Assembly: GCF_011761305.1 (NCBI RefSeq)
Contig: NZ_JAAOZC010000002.1
Location: 430,001 to 494,000, forward strand
Length of the DNA stretch: 64,000 bases
Direction of reading: 5' to 3'
From: Sphingomonas vulcanisoli
GTDB taxonomy: Bacteria; Pseudomonadota; Alphaproteobacteria; Sphingomonadales; Sphingomonadaceae
In this document: positions 15,968 to 24,945 of the stretch, piece after piece
Layout: every line of letters begins with the position of its first letter
Position numbering within the stretch: position 1 is the first letter of the stretch
Made by a program: the position numbers and the translations under genes
The notes under the pieces: model-generated
What the model was told of the DNA's origin: nothing
What the model saw: the letters and a program-made list of their open reading frames with translations, nothing else
Databases searched by the model: none

Positions 15968-16888
15968 TCACGCCGCCTCGCGCGTCAGGTTGAGGAAGAT
16001 GTCTTCGAGGTCCGCCTCATGGGTCGAGACGTCGACGATGCCGAGGCCGGCCGATTGCAGCGCCGCCAGCACCTCGCCGGCGTTCACCTTGTCCTTGGAA
16101 TAGGTGACGACGATCGAGCGATCCCCCTTGAGCGCGATCCGCTCGAAGCAGGGCGCCTGCGGCACTTCGGTCAGGTCGCGATCGACCGTGACGGTGACCG
16201 CCTTTTCCTGCGCCATCTGCAGGAGCTCGTGGGTCGGCTTGTTGGCGATCACCTGGCCGTGGTTGATGATCGCGATGCGATCGCACAGCTCTTCGGCCTC
16301 CTCCAGATAATGGGTGGTGAGGACGACGGTGGTGCCGAGCGCGTTCAATTCGCGGACATATTCCCAGAGCTGCTGGCGCAGCTGGATATCGACACCCGCG
16401 GTCGGTTCATCGAGCACCAGCACCGGTGGATTATGGACCAACGCCTTGGCGACGAGCAGCCGCCGCTTCATGCCGCCGGACAAGGTGCGGGCGTAGGCGT
16501 TGGCCTTATCCTCCAGATGGACCTTGCGCAGCAGCTCCATCGATTGCCGCTTGGCTTTGGGCACGCCGTAGAGGCCGCCGTAAATCTCCAGCATTTCGAA
16601 GGGCGTGAAGAAGGGATCGAACAATATCTCCTGCGGAACGATCCCGATCGAGGCTTTGGCGTTGCGGGGATGCTCGTCGATATCGAAGCCCCAGATCGAG
16701 GCCTTGCCCGCCGTCTTCACCACCATGCCGGCGAGGATATTGATCAGCGTCGATTTGCCCGCGCCGTTGGGGCCGAGCAGCCCGAACATGCTGCCACGCG
16801 GGACATCCAGCGTCACATCGGTCAGCGCCTGCTTCCCGCCCTTGTAGATTTTGCTGAGGCCCTGGATCGATATCGCTGCTTCGGTCAT
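15968..16888 (-). CDS. ABC transporter ATP-binding protein (ABC-2 type exporter)
   Basis: The product has 306 residues. Walker A is GLLGPNGAGKST, the signature is TLSGGMKRR, Walker B is VLVLDEPTAGVD and the switch His is in TTHYLEEAEELCD. A C-terminal regulatory part of about 80 residues follows. The type is that of YadG/NodI-like ATPases, which pair with an ABC-2 permease. No permease gene lies beside it here, so the substrate is unknown. I prefer ATG at 16888 because the ABC fold starts seven residues later. Confidence 0.9.
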   Translation of the reverse strand: MTEAAISIQGLSKIYKGGKQALTDVTLDVPRGSMFGLLGPNGAGKSTLINILAGMVVKTAGKASIWGFDIDEHPRNAKASIGIVPQEILFDPFFTPFEMLEIYGGLYGVPKAKRQSMELLRKVHLEDKANAYARTLSGGMKRRLLVAKALVHNPPVLVLDEPTAGVDIQLRQQLWEYVRELNALGTTVVLTTHYLEEAEELCDRIAIINHGQVIANKPTHELLQMAQEKAVTVTVDRDLTEVPQAPCFERIALKGDRSIVVTYSKDKVNAGEVLAALQSAGLGIVDVSTHEADLEDIFLNLTREAA

Positions 16889-16953
16889 TATCGCCCGCAT
16901 AGGCTGGGCGGGTGCGATTGTGTAGCGTTTCGGCACTTGCTATCGCCCGGCCC

Positions 16954-17157
16954 ATGCAAGCCGCCCCCGAAACCAGCTTCGTCACCAGCCCCCGCGTCGT
17001 CTGCGATGGCGCGACCGAGATCCCCGGTGGGGCGGCGCTCGGCCACCCGCGCGTGTTCCTTGAGATCGACGAGAGCGGCTTCGTCGATTGCGGCTATTGC
17101 GATCGGCGGTTCATTCTCAAAGGCAGCGCGGCGGACGGCGAAGCCCATTCCGCATAA
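16954..17157 (+). CDS. zf-CHCC small zinc-finger protein
   Basis: The product has 67 residues. It carries [14 protein letters not shown] and [12 protein letters not shown], the C...H...CxxC zinc-binding pattern of the zf-CHCC family, which includes a mitochondrial complex I subunit homologue (NDUFS6-like). The bacterial role is unclear. It diverges from the ABC ATPase, and tldD follows on the same strand after 100 bases. Confidence 0.85.
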   Translation: MQAAPETSFVTSPRVVCDGATEIPGGAALGHPRVFLEIDESGFVDCGYCDRRFILKGSAADGEAHSA

Positions 17158-17258
17158 GCCCCGGAGTGGAGGGATAGGGCATCGCCGCATGCCACGCGCC
17201 TGCAAATAGTCAGAAAGTTGTGGATGACGCTAGGCGCGGCGCTCCCTACATCAGACCC

Positions 17259-18680
17259 ATGAGCTATTCAGACCCACGCGGCATCCTCTATTCCAGCCTC
17301 GATCCCGAGACGGCGATCCGCCTGACAGGTGATGCACTCAAGGCCTGCGACGATGGCGAGCTGTATCTCCAGCACAGCGCCTCCGAAGCGTTCGGCTTCG
17401 ACGATGGGCGGCTGAAGACCGCCGATTACGGCACGCAATCCGGTTTCGGCCTGCGTGGGCTTTCGGGCGAGAAGACTGCCTTCGCGCACGCCAATGAGAT
17501 TTCCGAGAGCGCGATCCGCCGCGCCGCCGAGACGATGCAATTGCTCGATCCCGCCAAGGCCGGGCTGGCCGCCGCGCCGCGCAAGACCAACCGCGCGCTT
17601 TACACCGGCGACGATCCCCTCACCGCCGTGCCCTTCGCCAGGAAGGTAGCGCTGTGCCAGCAAATCGATGCCGCCGCCCGCGCGCGCGATCCGCGCATTG
17701 CGCAGGTGACGGTCAGCCTTTCGGGATCGTGGAGCGTGGTCGAGGTGGTACGGCCGGACGGCTTCGTCGCCACCGACATCCGCCCGCTCGTCCGCCTCAA
17801 CGTCGGGCTGGTGGTCGAGCAGAACGGGCGGCGCGAGAGCGGCTACTTTGGTCTGGGCGGCCGCTACCTCTACGATCAGCTGTTCGAACCCGCGACCTGG
17901 AACCGCGCCATCGACGAGGCGCTCAAGCAGGCGCTGGTCAATCTCGAGAGCGTCGCCGCGCCCGCGGGCGAGATGACCGTGGTCTGCGGGCCGGGCTGGC
18001 CGGGGGTGCTGCTGCACGAGGCGGTCGGGCATGGCTTGGAAGGCGATTTCAACCGCAAGGGATCGTCGGCCTTCGCGGGACGGATCGGCGAGAGGGTCGC
18101 CGCGCCGGGCGTCACCGTGGTGGACGACGGATCGATCGAGGGGCGGCGCGGGTCGCTGACCATCGATGACGAGGGTACGCCGACCCAGACCAATGTGCTG
18201 ATCGAGGACGGTATCCTCAAAGGCTATATCCAGGACCGCCTCAACGCCCGGCTGATGGGCGTCGCGCCCACCGGCAACGGCCGCCGCGAAAGCTTCGCGC
18301 ACGCGCCGATGCCGCGCATGACCAACACTTTCATGTATGGCGGCAAGGACGATCCTGCCGAGATCCTTAGCCGCGTGAAGAACGGCATCTATGCCAAGAG
18401 CTTCGGCGGCGGACAGGTGGATATCACCAGCGGCAAGTTCGTCTTCAGCTGCACCGAGGCCTACAAGATCGAGAATGGCAAGTTGGGCGCGCCGATCAAG
18501 GGCGCGACCCTGATCGGCGACGGGCCGACCGTGCTGACCAAGGTCGCGGCGATTGGCAACGATATGGAATTGGACGAGGGCGTCGGCATCTGCGGCAAAG
18601 GCGGGCAATCGGTGCCGGCCGGTGTCGGGCAGCCGACCTTGCTGATCGAAGGGCTGACCGTGGGGGGCACGGCGGCTTAA
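17259..18680 (+). CDS. tldD: TldD family metalloprotease
   Basis: The product has 473 residues. The zinc motif HEAVGHGLEGDF lies near residue 256. The glycine-rich C-terminal half with GICGKGGQS is typical of TldD. TldD with TldE forms a heterodimeric protease that degrades unfolded peptides and processes microcin-type peptides; tldE is not in the window. The ATG at 17259 fits the family's N-terminus. Repeat DNA begins at the base after the stop. Confidence 0.95.
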   Translation: MSYSDPRGILYSSLDPETAIRLTGDALKACDDGELYLQHSASEAFGFDDGRLKTADYGTQSGFGLRGLSGEKTAFAHANEISESAIRRAAETMQLLDPAKAGLAAAPRKTNRALYTGDDPLTAVPFARKVALCQQIDAAARARDPRIAQVTVSLSGSWSVVEVVRPDGFVATDIRPLVRLNVGLVVEQNGRRESGYFGLGGRYLYDQLFEPATWNRAIDEALKQALVNLESVAAPAGEMTVVCGPGWPGVLLHEAVGHGLEGDFNRKGSSAFAGRIGERVAAPGVTVVDDGSIEGRRGSLTIDDEGTPTQTNVLIEDGILKGYIQDRLNARLMGVAPTGNGRRESFAHAPMPRMTNTFMYGGKDDPAEILSRVKNGIYAKSFGGGQVDITSGKFVFSCTEAYKIENGKLGAPIKGATLIGDGPTVLTKVAAIGNDMELDEGVGICGKGGQSVPAGVGQPTLLIEGLTVGGTAA

Positions 18681-18793
18681 TTCCCCTCCCGCTTGCGGGT
18701 GGGGTCAGGGGAGGGCAGTCTGCGCTCTTCGATGTCGTCCTTATCCCATAACTCCGTCCCTCCCCCGACCCCTCCCGCAAGCGGGAGGGGAGG
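18681..18793. repeat. palindromic repeat, family A variant, between tldD and patatin gene
   Basis: The left arm CCCCTCCCGCTTGCGGGTGG and right arm CCCTCCCGCAAGCGGGAGGG are inverted copies around about 70 bases that include CAGGGGAGG and CCTCCCCCGA. The element abuts the tldD stop, and its right half is read as codons 11-21 of the patatin gene. Confidence 0.75.
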
Positions 18794-19592
18794 CATTACT
18801 CTCGCCCTTTCCGGGGGCACGGCGCGCGGCTGGGCGCATATCGGGGCGCTTCGAGTGCTTGAAGAGGCCGGCATCCCCATCGCCGCCGTCGCCGGCACCT
18901 CGATCGGCGCGGTGGCCGCGGTGGCACTGGCGGCGGGCAAGATCGATGCACTGGAGCAGATCGCGCGCGACATGACGCGGACGGGGATGCTTGCCCATTT
19001 CGATCTGACCTGGGCGCGGGGCGCTCTGCTCGGCGGACGGCGGATCGCGCGGATGTTGGCCGAGCAACTGGGGGCGCAGCGTTTCGAGGATCTCGATCTA
19101 CCGGCCGCAGTGGTGGCCGCCGATCTTGAAACGGGCGAGGAGGTGCGGCTGAGCCATGGGCCGCTGGTCAGCGCGGTGCAGGCATCGACTGCGATCCCGG
19201 GCCTTTTTCCCGCCGTAGTCCGCGATGGCCGCGTGCTGATCGACGGGGGTAACGTCGCCAATCTGCCCGTTTCCGCCGCGCGCGCGCTGGCGCCGGATCG
19301 GCCTGTGTTGGCGATCGATTTGATGGGGGATTACCATGGCCATATCGGCGCGCAGCCCGCGCATCCGCGCAGCGTTCCCGCCACGATCCGCGCATCCTAT
19401 CTGATGCTGGTTGCGCGGCAGAGCGAAATGACCATCGCGCTGGAAAAGCCCGAACTGCTGATCACCATGCCGATCGGTCATATTTCGACCGGCGCCTTCC
19501 ATCGCGCCGCCGATTATATCGCGCTCGGCCGGGAGGCTACGCTTGCTGCGCTGCCGCAAATTTGCGCTAGGCTGGAAATGCCTAAAAACTAA
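18732..19592 (+). CDS. patatin-like phospholipase with a repeat-derived N-terminus
   Basis: The product has 286 residues. Oxyanion loop GGTARGWAHIG, nucleophile elbow GTSIG and catalytic DGG (VLIDGGNVANLP) are all present, so the Ser-Asp dyad is intact. It resembles the short RssA-type bacterial patatins. The patatin fold begins at ITLALSGG, but no start codon lies there. The nearest upstream ATG in frame is 18732, so the first 21 residues (including PPPTPPASGRGG) come from the repeat. No ribosome binding site is obvious. Confidence 0.82.
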   Translation: MSSLSHNSVPPPTPPASGRGGITLALSGGTARGWAHIGALRVLEEAGIPIAAVAGTSIGAVAAVALAAGKIDALEQIARDMTRTGMLAHFDLTWARGALLGGRRIARMLAEQLGAQRFEDLDLPAAVVAADLETGEEVRLSHGPLVSAVQASTAIPGLFPAVVRDGRVLIDGGNVANLPVSAARALAPDRPVLAIDLMGDYHGHIGAQPAHPRSVPATIRASYLMLVARQSEMTIALEKPELLITMPIGHISTGAFHRAADYIALGREATLAALPQICARLEMPKN

Positions 19593-19677
19593 GCAGTCGC
19601 CAGTCACTGCCTAACAGACGGGCGCTGAGACGCCCATTTCGTGGCTTTGTTCCGCCGTTTTTGCTCTGCAGCACGCT

Positions 19678-19692
19678 TGGCACGCATCTTGC
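19678..19692 (+). promoter_or_regulatory. sigma-54 promoter of glnK-amtB
   Basis: TGGCACGCATCTTGC matches the sigma-54 -24/-12 consensus TGGCAC-N5-TTGC in every defined base, with the required ten bases between GG and GC. It lies 33 bases upstream of the glnK ATG. This is the expected control for glnK-amtB under nitrogen limitation through NtrC. I did not find a clear NtrC site just upstream. Confidence 0.85.
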
Positions 19693-19725
19693 GACGCACA
19701 ATCGGACAAGCAGCAGGGAGGCTGA

Positions 19726-20064
19726 ATGAAACTCGTCATAGCGATCATCAAGCCGTTCAAGCTCGACGAGGTGCGTGAAGCCCTCTCGGCGCTGGGCGTG
19801 CAGGGGATGACGGTTACCGAAGTCAAAGGCTTCGGTCGTCAAAAGGGCCAGACCGAGATCTATCGCGGTGCCGAATACAGCACCAACATGGTCCCGAAGA
19901 TCAAGGTCGAGGTGGCGTGCAGCACCGATCTCGCGCCGCGCGTGGTCGAGGCGATCCAGCAGGCCGCCAACACCGGCGCCATCGGCGACGGCAAAATCTT
20001 CGTGCTCGATGTCGGTCAGGTGGTGCGCATCCGCACCGGCGAGACCGACGAGACGGCTCTCTAA
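19726..20064 (+). CDS. glnK: PII nitrogen regulatory protein (GlnK)
   Basis: The product has 112 residues, the PII length. MKLVIAIIKPFKLDEVREAL is the family start. The T-loop carries the uridylylation Tyr in YRGAEYSTNMVPK (Y51). TGAIGDGKIFV is the second signature. It senses 2-oxoglutarate and ATP/ADP and, from its position, plugs the AmtB channel. The sigma-54 promoter and the amtB neighbour (17 bases downstream) favour the name glnK over glnB. Confidence 0.95.
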   Translation: MKLVIAIIKPFKLDEVREALSALGVQGMTVTEVKGFGRQKGQTEIYRGAEYSTNMVPKIKVEVACSTDLAPRVVEAIQQAANTGAIGDGKIFVLDVGQVVRIRTGETDETAL

Positions 20065-20081
20065 AAGATAAGGGGGACTCA

Positions 20082-21548
20082 ATGAAGCTTTCGACCAAGA
20101 TATTGGCCGGGCTGGGAGCATTGGGCGCAGCCGCGCTCCTGACGCACCCCGCGCTCGCCCAGACGGCGGCCGCCGCGCCTGCCTCGCCCATTCCGCCCGC
20201 GACCGTGAACAAGGGCGACAACACCTGGATGCTCGTCTCCACCCTGTTGGTGCTGATGATGTCGATTCCGGGCCTTGCCCTGTTCTACGGCGGTCTCGTC
20301 CGCACCAAGAACATGCTGTCCGTACTCACCCAGGTGCTGATGATCGTCTGCATGGTCGGCGTGATCTGGGTGTGCTGGGGCTATACCGAGACCTTCACCG
20401 CCGGCTCCGGCGTGACTGCGCCGTTTTTCGGCGGCCTCTCCAAGCTCTTCCTGAAAGGCGTTGATGCCAATTCCCAGGCAGCGACCTTCTCAAATGGCGT
20501 CTACATTCCCGAACTCACCTACGTCCTCTTCCAGATGACGTTTGCGATGATCACCCCGGCGCTATTCATCGGTTCGGTGGCGGAGCGGATCAAATTCTCG
20601 CCGCTGATGCTGTTCGTCGCGCTGTGGGTGACCTTCGTTTACTTCCCGATCGCGCACATGGTGTGGTGCTGGGATGGGCCTGACGCCTTCGCCGCCGCCG
20701 CGCTCAAGGGCCAGGCCGCGATCGATGCCGTCTCGGCCGATTCGGGCTACCTCTTCAACAAGGGCGCGCTGGATTTCGCGGGCGGCACCGTCGTCCATAT
20801 CAACGCCGGCATCACCGGCCTGGTGATGTGCATCCTGCTCGGCAAGCGTCTCGGCTATCCGAACGAGCCGATGCCGCCGCACTCGCTGACCATGACGATG
20901 ATCGGCGCCTCGCTGCTGTGGGTGGGCTGGTTCGGCTTCAACGCCGGCTCCAATCTCGAAGCCACCAGCATCGCTTCGGTCGCCTTCATGAACACGATGA
21001 TCGCCACCGCCGCCGCCGGTCTCTCCTGGCTGCTCACCGAGCAGATCGTGAAGGGCAAGCCGTCGCTGCTCGGCGCCGCCTCGGGCGTCGTCGCGGGCCT
21101 CGTCGCCGTCACACCGGCGTCCGGTTATGCCGGAACGATGGGATCGGTGATCCTCGGCTTGATGGTCTCGCCGATCTGCTTCTTCTTCGTCTCGGTGGTG
21201 AAGTCGAAGTTCGGCTATGACGACAGTCTGGACGTCTTCGGTGTCCACTGCATCGGCGGCATCACCGGCGCGCTGATGACCGGCATCCTCGATAACCCGG
21301 CCTTCGGCGGCCAGGGCATCGCGGATTACACCACCAAGCCGGGCACGATGGTCGCGGGCGCCTATTCGATGGGCGGCCAGCTCCTCATCCAGGCCGAAGG
21401 TGTGCTGCTCACATTGGTGTGGTCGGGCGTCGGCGCGGCCGTACTGTTCTTCATCATCGACAAGGTGTGGGGCTTCCGGGTTTCGGCCGAAGTCGAGCAT
21501 GAAGGCCTCGACATCGCCGAACATGGCGAGCGGGCCTACCACTACTGA
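20082..21548 (+). CDS. amtB: ammonium transporter AmtB
   Basis: The product has 488 residues. A signal peptide ends near PALAQ, then comes a short linker and eleven membrane helices. Conserved parts: ALFYGGLVRTKNMLS, the pore twin histidines in VVHINAGITG and DVFGVHCIGGITGAL, and IAHMVWCWDGP. It conducts ammonium and is blocked by GlnK, whose gene precedes it. A strong terminator follows. The pore residues I can check look normal. Confidence 0.96.
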   Translation: MKLSTKILAGLGALGAAALLTHPALAQTAAAAPASPIPPATVNKGDNTWMLVSTLLVLMMSIPGLALFYGGLVRTKNMLSVLTQVLMIVCMVGVIWVCWGYTETFTAGSGVTAPFFGGLSKLFLKGVDANSQAATFSNGVYIPELTYVLFQMTFAMITPALFIGSVAERIKFSPLMLFVALWVTFVYFPIAHMVWCWDGPDAFAAAALKGQAAIDAVSADSGYLFNKGALDFAGGTVVHINAGITGLVMCILLGKRLGYPNEPMPPHSLTMTMIGASLLWVGWFGFNAGSNLEATSIASVAFMNTMIATAAAGLSWLLTEQIVKGKPSLLGAASGVVAGLVAVTPASGYAGTMGSVILGLMVSPICFFFVSVVKSKFGYDDSLDVFGVHCIGGITGALMTGILDNPAFGGQGIADYTTKPGTMVAGAYSMGGQLLIQAEGVLLTLVWSGVGAAVLFFIIDKVWGFRVSAEVEHEGLDIAEHGERAYHY

Positions 21549-21608
21549 TCACAATCGGGGCGGGCCCCAAGGCTCGCCCCCCACCGCGTTCCTCCTGCGA
21601 ACGGACTG

Positions 21609-21638
21609 GCCGGCGGAGAAATCCGCCGGCTTTTTTTT
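21609..21638 (+). terminator. rho-independent terminator of glnK-amtB
   Basis: GCCGGCGGA (21609-21617) and TCCGCCGGC (21622-21630) form a perfect nine-pair stem with a GAAA tetraloop, followed by eight T residues. This is the clearest intrinsic terminator in the window. Confidence 0.95.
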
Positions 21639-21674
21639 GGGGGCTCAGGCGCCGGCGCGGGCAATATCGCAGCG

Positions 21675-22013
21675 GTGAAAGCCGAACATGTCGCCTCGCC
21701 GACGATCGTCGATAATGCCGCGCCGTTCCGCTGGTCCGGCCCCGACGCCTTCGATCAGTGGCTGCACGATTTGGGGGAGAGCGAAGCCAAAGTCGGCCGG
21801 ATTGGCGGATCGGTGTTCTTCGGCGCGCCCGTGGATGAAGTCGTCGCCGGCGATCACGCTTATGTCGTCACGCCGAGCCGTTACACCTTCAAGCAGAAGG
21901 GCCGAATGCTGCGCGAAACCGGCTACACGGCGTTCACGCTCGTGAAGCAGGGTGCGGTCTGGAAGGTCGAATCCTGGAGCTGGGCCAGCCCCAGTGCCGC
22001 GGCTGTGAAATGA
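21675..22013 (+). CDS. SnoaL/NTF2-like protein, probably N-terminally truncated
   Basis: The frame from GTG 21675 gives 112 residues. TIVDNAAPFRWSGPDAFDQWL, AYVVTPSRYTFKQKGR and WKVESWSWASP follow the order of a SnoaL-like NTF2 fold. Family members usually start with a long helix of about 25 residues, which is missing here. Upstream in the same frame lies the amtB terminator, without a good start or ribosome binding site. It may be a 5'-deleted remnant or a very short form. Confidence 0.55.
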   Translation: MKAEHVASPTIVDNAAPFRWSGPDAFDQWLHDLGESEAKVGRIGGSVFFGAPVDEVVAGDHAYVVTPSRYTFKQKGRMLRETGYTAFTLVKQGAVWKVESWSWASPSAAAVK

Positions 22014-22026
22014 TCGCCGTCGCCTG

Positions 22027-22150
22027 ATCCTCCCCTGCAAGGGGAGGTGGCAGCCCGAAGGGCTGTCGGAGGGGTATCACCCTTTCGAGAGTGGGACACC
22101 CCTCCACCACGCGCTTTGCGCGCGGTCCCCCTCCCCTTGCAGGGGAGGAT
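22027..22150. repeat. palindromic repeat, family A, copy 2
   Basis: The outer arms TCCTCCCCTGCAAGGGGAGG and CTCCCCTTGCAGGGGAGGAT, with inner GGAGGGGTATCACCC and ACACCCCTCCACC, match the 10401-10520 copy in reverse orientation. It sits between the SnoaL-like gene and rimO. Confidence 0.85.
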
Positions 22151-22176
22151 CAAAGACATTGAGTTGTCGATCCAGC

Positions 22177-23508
22177 CTAAACGGGCACGCCGTAAAGATC
22201 GTGCTCGTCCGCATCTTCGATTAGCACCTTGATGACGTCGCCGGGCGTGAGCCGCTCAGTATCGCGCAGGAACACCTCGCCGTCGATCTCGGGCGCGTCG
22301 GCCTGGGACCGCCCCGTAGCGCCCCCCTCCTCGTCCACGGCGTCGATGATCACGTCGAGCGTGCGGCCGATCTTGGCTTCCAGCTTGGCGGCGGAGATGC
22401 GCGCCGTCAGCGCCATCAGCCGGGCGTAGCGCTCTTCTTTGATCTCTTCGGGCACATGGCCGGGCAGCGCATTGGCCGCCGCGCCCGCGACAGGCTCGAA
22501 GCGGAACGCGCCGACACGATCGAGCTGCGCTTCCTCCAGCCATTGTAGCAGATAATCGAAATCCGCCTCGCTCTCACCGGGGAAGCCGACGACGAAGGTC
22601 GAGCGGATGGTGATGTCCGGCGCGATCGTGCGCCAGTTGGCGATGCGATCGAGCACCTTGGCCTCGTTGGCCGGACGCTTCATCGCCTTGAGCACGCTGG
22701 GCGCGGCATGCTGGAAGGGAATATCGAGATAGGGCAGCACCAGCCCGTCGGCCATCAGCGGGATCACGCGATCGACGTGCGGATAGGGATAGACATAGTG
22801 CAGCCGCACCCACGCTCCCAACTGGCCGAGGTGGCGCGCGAGATCGGTCATATCCGCCTTGACCTCGCCCCCACTCTTTAGCGGATAGGAGGCATGGCGC
22901 AGGTCGAGGCCATAGGCTGAGGTATCTTGGCTGATCACCAGCAGCTCGCGCGTGCCCGCCGCGACCAGCTTCTCGGCCTCGCGCAGGATCGCGTCCGGGC
23001 GGCGGCTGACGAGATCGCCGCGCAGCGCCGGGATGATGCAGAAGGAACAGCGGTGGTTACAGCCCTCGCTGATCTTCAGATAGCTGTAATGGCGCGGCGT
23101 CAGCTTAAGGTCGCGTTCCGGCACCAAGTCCAGATAGGCCGAGGGCGGGATCGGCGCCGCCTCATGCACCGCGCCCACCACCTCCTCATATTGGTGCGCG
23201 CCCGTCACCGCGAGCACATTGGGGAAGCGCGTCCGGATCACCTCCGCTTCCTTGCCCATGCAGCCGGTGACGATCACCCGGCCATTCTCGGCGATCGCCT
23301 CGCCGATCGCTTCCAGGCTCTCCTCCTTGGCGCTGTCGAGGAAGCCGCAGGTATTGACCAGCACCACATCCGCGCCGGCATAATCGGGGGACATGGCATA
23401 GCCGTCCGCGCGCAGCTTGGTGAGGATGCGTTCGCTATCGACGAGGTTCTTCGGACAGCCGAGCGAAACCATGCCGACTTTCGGCCGAGAGGGAAGTATT
23501 GTTGTCAT
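22177..23508 (-). CDS. rimO: ribosomal protein S12 methylthiotransferase RimO
   Basis: The product has 443 residues. The N-terminal MTTase domain has cysteines in [18 protein letters not shown] and VTGCMGKEA. The radical SAM cluster motif CxxxCxxC is in [21 protein letters not shown] domain ends the protein. RimO adds a methylthio group to an Asp of ribosomal protein S12. [13 protein letters not shown] is diagnostic against MiaB. The ATG at 23508 was chosen because the family start KVGMVSLGC follows ten residues later. It diverges from the DUF3089 gene. Confidence 0.96.
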   Translation of the reverse strand: MTTILPSRPKVGMVSLGCPKNLVDSERILTKLRADGYAMSPDYAGADVVLVNTCGFLDSAKEESLEAIGEAIAENGRVIVTGCMGKEAEVIRTRFPNVLAVTGAHQYEEVVGAVHEAAPIPPSAYLDLVPERDLKLTPRHYSYLKISEGCNHRCSFCIIPALRGDLVSRRPDAILREAEKLVAAGTRELLVISQDTSAYGLDLRHASYPLKSGGEVKADMTDLARHLGQLGAWVRLHYVYPYPHVDRVIPLMADGLVLPYLDIPFQHAAPSVLKAMKRPANEAKVLDRIANWRTIAPDITIRSTFVVGFPGESEADFDYLLQWLEEAQLDRVGAFRFEPVAGAAANALPGHVPEEIKEERYARLMALTARISAAKLEAKIGRTLDVIIDAVDEEGGATGRSQADAPEIDGEVFLRDTERLTPGDVIKVLIEDADEHDLYGVPV

Positions 23509-23557
23509 GGAAGAGCCGGTAGATAGCGGATCGGAGCCGATTTTGCGAGAGGTGGGA

Positions 23558-24655
23558 ATGGTGCGGATCATGATGGCGCTGGCCGGGCTGCTGATCGTCG
23601 GCGCCGGCGTTGCTCAAACGCCGCTCCCGCTACCGGCCGAAGCCCCGATCACAGTGCCGAACTACAGCGATCCCGCGACCTGGATCTGCCGCCCCGGCGT
23701 CGATGACGGCACCTGCTCCGCCAATCTCGATGCGGTGGCGATCGATGCCCAGGGCCATCGCACGCCGGTGACCTATGCGCCCGCCAAAGCGCCCAAGATT
23801 GACTGCTTCTATATCTATCCCACCGCCTCGATGGACCCCGGCACCTTCAGCGACATGAATCCGGGACCCGAAGAGAAGCGCGCCGTGCACGGCCAGTTCG
23901 CCCGGCTGGGATCGGTCTGCCGCCTGTTCGCGCCGATCTACCACCAGTTTACCATTCCTGCGCTGCGCCGCGCGCTGGCGGGACAGGCCAAGGCCGACAG
24001 CCTGCCGTTCGACGTGCCCTATCGCGATGTCCTGGCCGCCTGGCGCCACTATCTGGCGCATGACAACCAGGGCCGCGGCGTGATCCTGCTCGGCCACAGC
24101 CAGGGCGCGATCCTGCTCAAGCGGCTGATCGCCGAGGAGATCGACGGCAAGCCTGCGCAAAAGAAGCTCGTCGCCGCCTATCTCGCGGGCAACCCGGATC
24201 TTACTGCGTCCAGCTTTCACGCGATCCCCACCTGCAAGGTGATCGGCCAGACCGGCTGCATCGTCGCCTGGTCCGATTATCGCGACGGGGACGATAATCG
24301 GCGCGCATTCGGTGCGGGCAAGCCCGGCGATCCGGCGCTGTGCGTCAATCCGGCGAGCCCGGGCGGCGGCCGCGCGCCGATCAAGGCCTTTCTGCCCCGT
24401 CCCGGAATGGCGCCGGAAAGCGATCCGCCCTACATCGAGCTGATCGGCCAGTTGAGCGCCGAATGCGTTAGCGATGCCGCCGGCGCCGTGCTGCGGGTGC
24501 GGATCGAGCCCGGCGTCTATGCCGATCTTCTGACGACGGCGCTCAATCATGCAGGCATGCCCGGCTGGGGGCTGCACCCGCTCGACATGAGCCTGCCCCA
24601 AGGCAACATCGTCGACATGGCCGCCGCACAATCCGCCGCATGGAAGGGGCGTTGA
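23558..24655 (+). CDS. DUF3089 secreted alpha/beta hydrolase-like protein
   Basis: The product has 365 residues with a signal peptide ending about GAGVAQ (residue 20). The nucleophile elbow is [12 protein letters not shown] near residue 190. Family landmarks are [22 protein letters not shown] and [17 protein letters not shown]3089 proteins belong to the alpha/beta hydrolase superfamily; the substrate is unknown. GAGAGGTGGGA lies before the ATG at 23558. The histidine of the presumed triad is probably in the [10 protein letters not shown] segment. Confidence 0.85.
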   Translation: MVRIMMALAGLLIVGAGVAQTPLPLPAEAPITVPNYSDPATWICRPGVDDGTCSANLDAVAIDAQGHRTPVTYAPAKAPKIDCFYIYPTASMDPGTFSDMNPGPEEKRAVHGQFARLGSVCRLFAPIYHQFTIPALRRALAGQAKADSLPFDVPYRDVLAAWRHYLAHDNQGRGVILLGHSQGAILLKRLIAEEIDGKPAQKKLVAAYLAGNPDLTASSFHAIPTCKVIGQTGCIVAWSDYRDGDDNRRAFGAGKPGDPALCVNPASPGGGRAPIKAFLPRPGMAPESDPPYIELIGQLSAECVSDAAGAVLRVRIEPGVYADLLTTALNHAGMPGWGLHPLDMSLPQGNIVDMAAAQSAAWKGR

Positions 24656-24657
24656 GC

Positions 24658-24682
24658 GGAACCTAATCGCGATCCGAACGCT
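24658..24682 (+). promoter_or_regulatory. candidate EcfG-type promoter of the small secreted protein gene
   Basis: GGAAC at 24658-24662 is followed after exactly 16 bases by CGCT at 24679-24682, one mismatch from GGAAC-N16-CGTT. The ATG of the next gene is 38 bases downstream. The distance suits a promoter, but with one mismatch this remains a candidate. Confidence 0.4.
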
Positions 24683-24719
24683 CGCCCCTCGCATCCAGGA
24701 TGTATCAGGGAGAGAGTCC

Positions 24720-24911
24720 ATGAAATTCGCAATTATCGCCGCCACCGCGCTCGCCGCCGTCGCCGTTCCCGCCGCCAGCCAGCATGTCGAGCGCCGCACC
24801 GTCATTCGGCACGATGAGCATCGCGGCCCCGTCGTGGTGCGCACCGTTCGTCATCGCAAGGTCTGCACGGTGCGCTGGGTCCACCATCAGAAAGTCCGCC
24901 GCTGCCGGTAA
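24720..24911 (+). CDS. small secreted basic His/Arg-rich protein
   Basis: The product has 63 residues. A signal peptide (MKFAIIAATALAAVAVPAAS) is followed by a 43-residue mature part rich in Arg, His and Val, with two Cys (KVCTVRW and RRCR) that could form one disulfide. I know such short basic periplasmic proteins only as hypothetical proteins of sphingomonads. AGGGAGAG lies nine bases before the ATG. A near-consensus EcfG promoter precedes it, so it may be stress-induced. Confidence 0.75.
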   Translation: MKFAIIAATALAAVAVPAASQHVERRTVIRHDEHRGPVVVRTVRHRKVCTVRWVHHQKVRRCR

Positions 24912-24926
24912 AGCCCGATTTTGACT

Positions 24927-24944
24927 CCTCCCCGAAAGGGGAGG
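24927..24944. terminator. hairpin between convergent genes (half-copy of repeat family A)
   Basis: CCTCCCC (24927-24933) and GGGGAGG (24938-24944) form a seven-pair stem with a GAAA loop. It lies between the small secreted protein gene and the convergent NlpD-like gene, and resembles one arm of the family A repeats. It lacks a T-run. Confidence 0.5.
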
Positions 24945-24945
24945 G

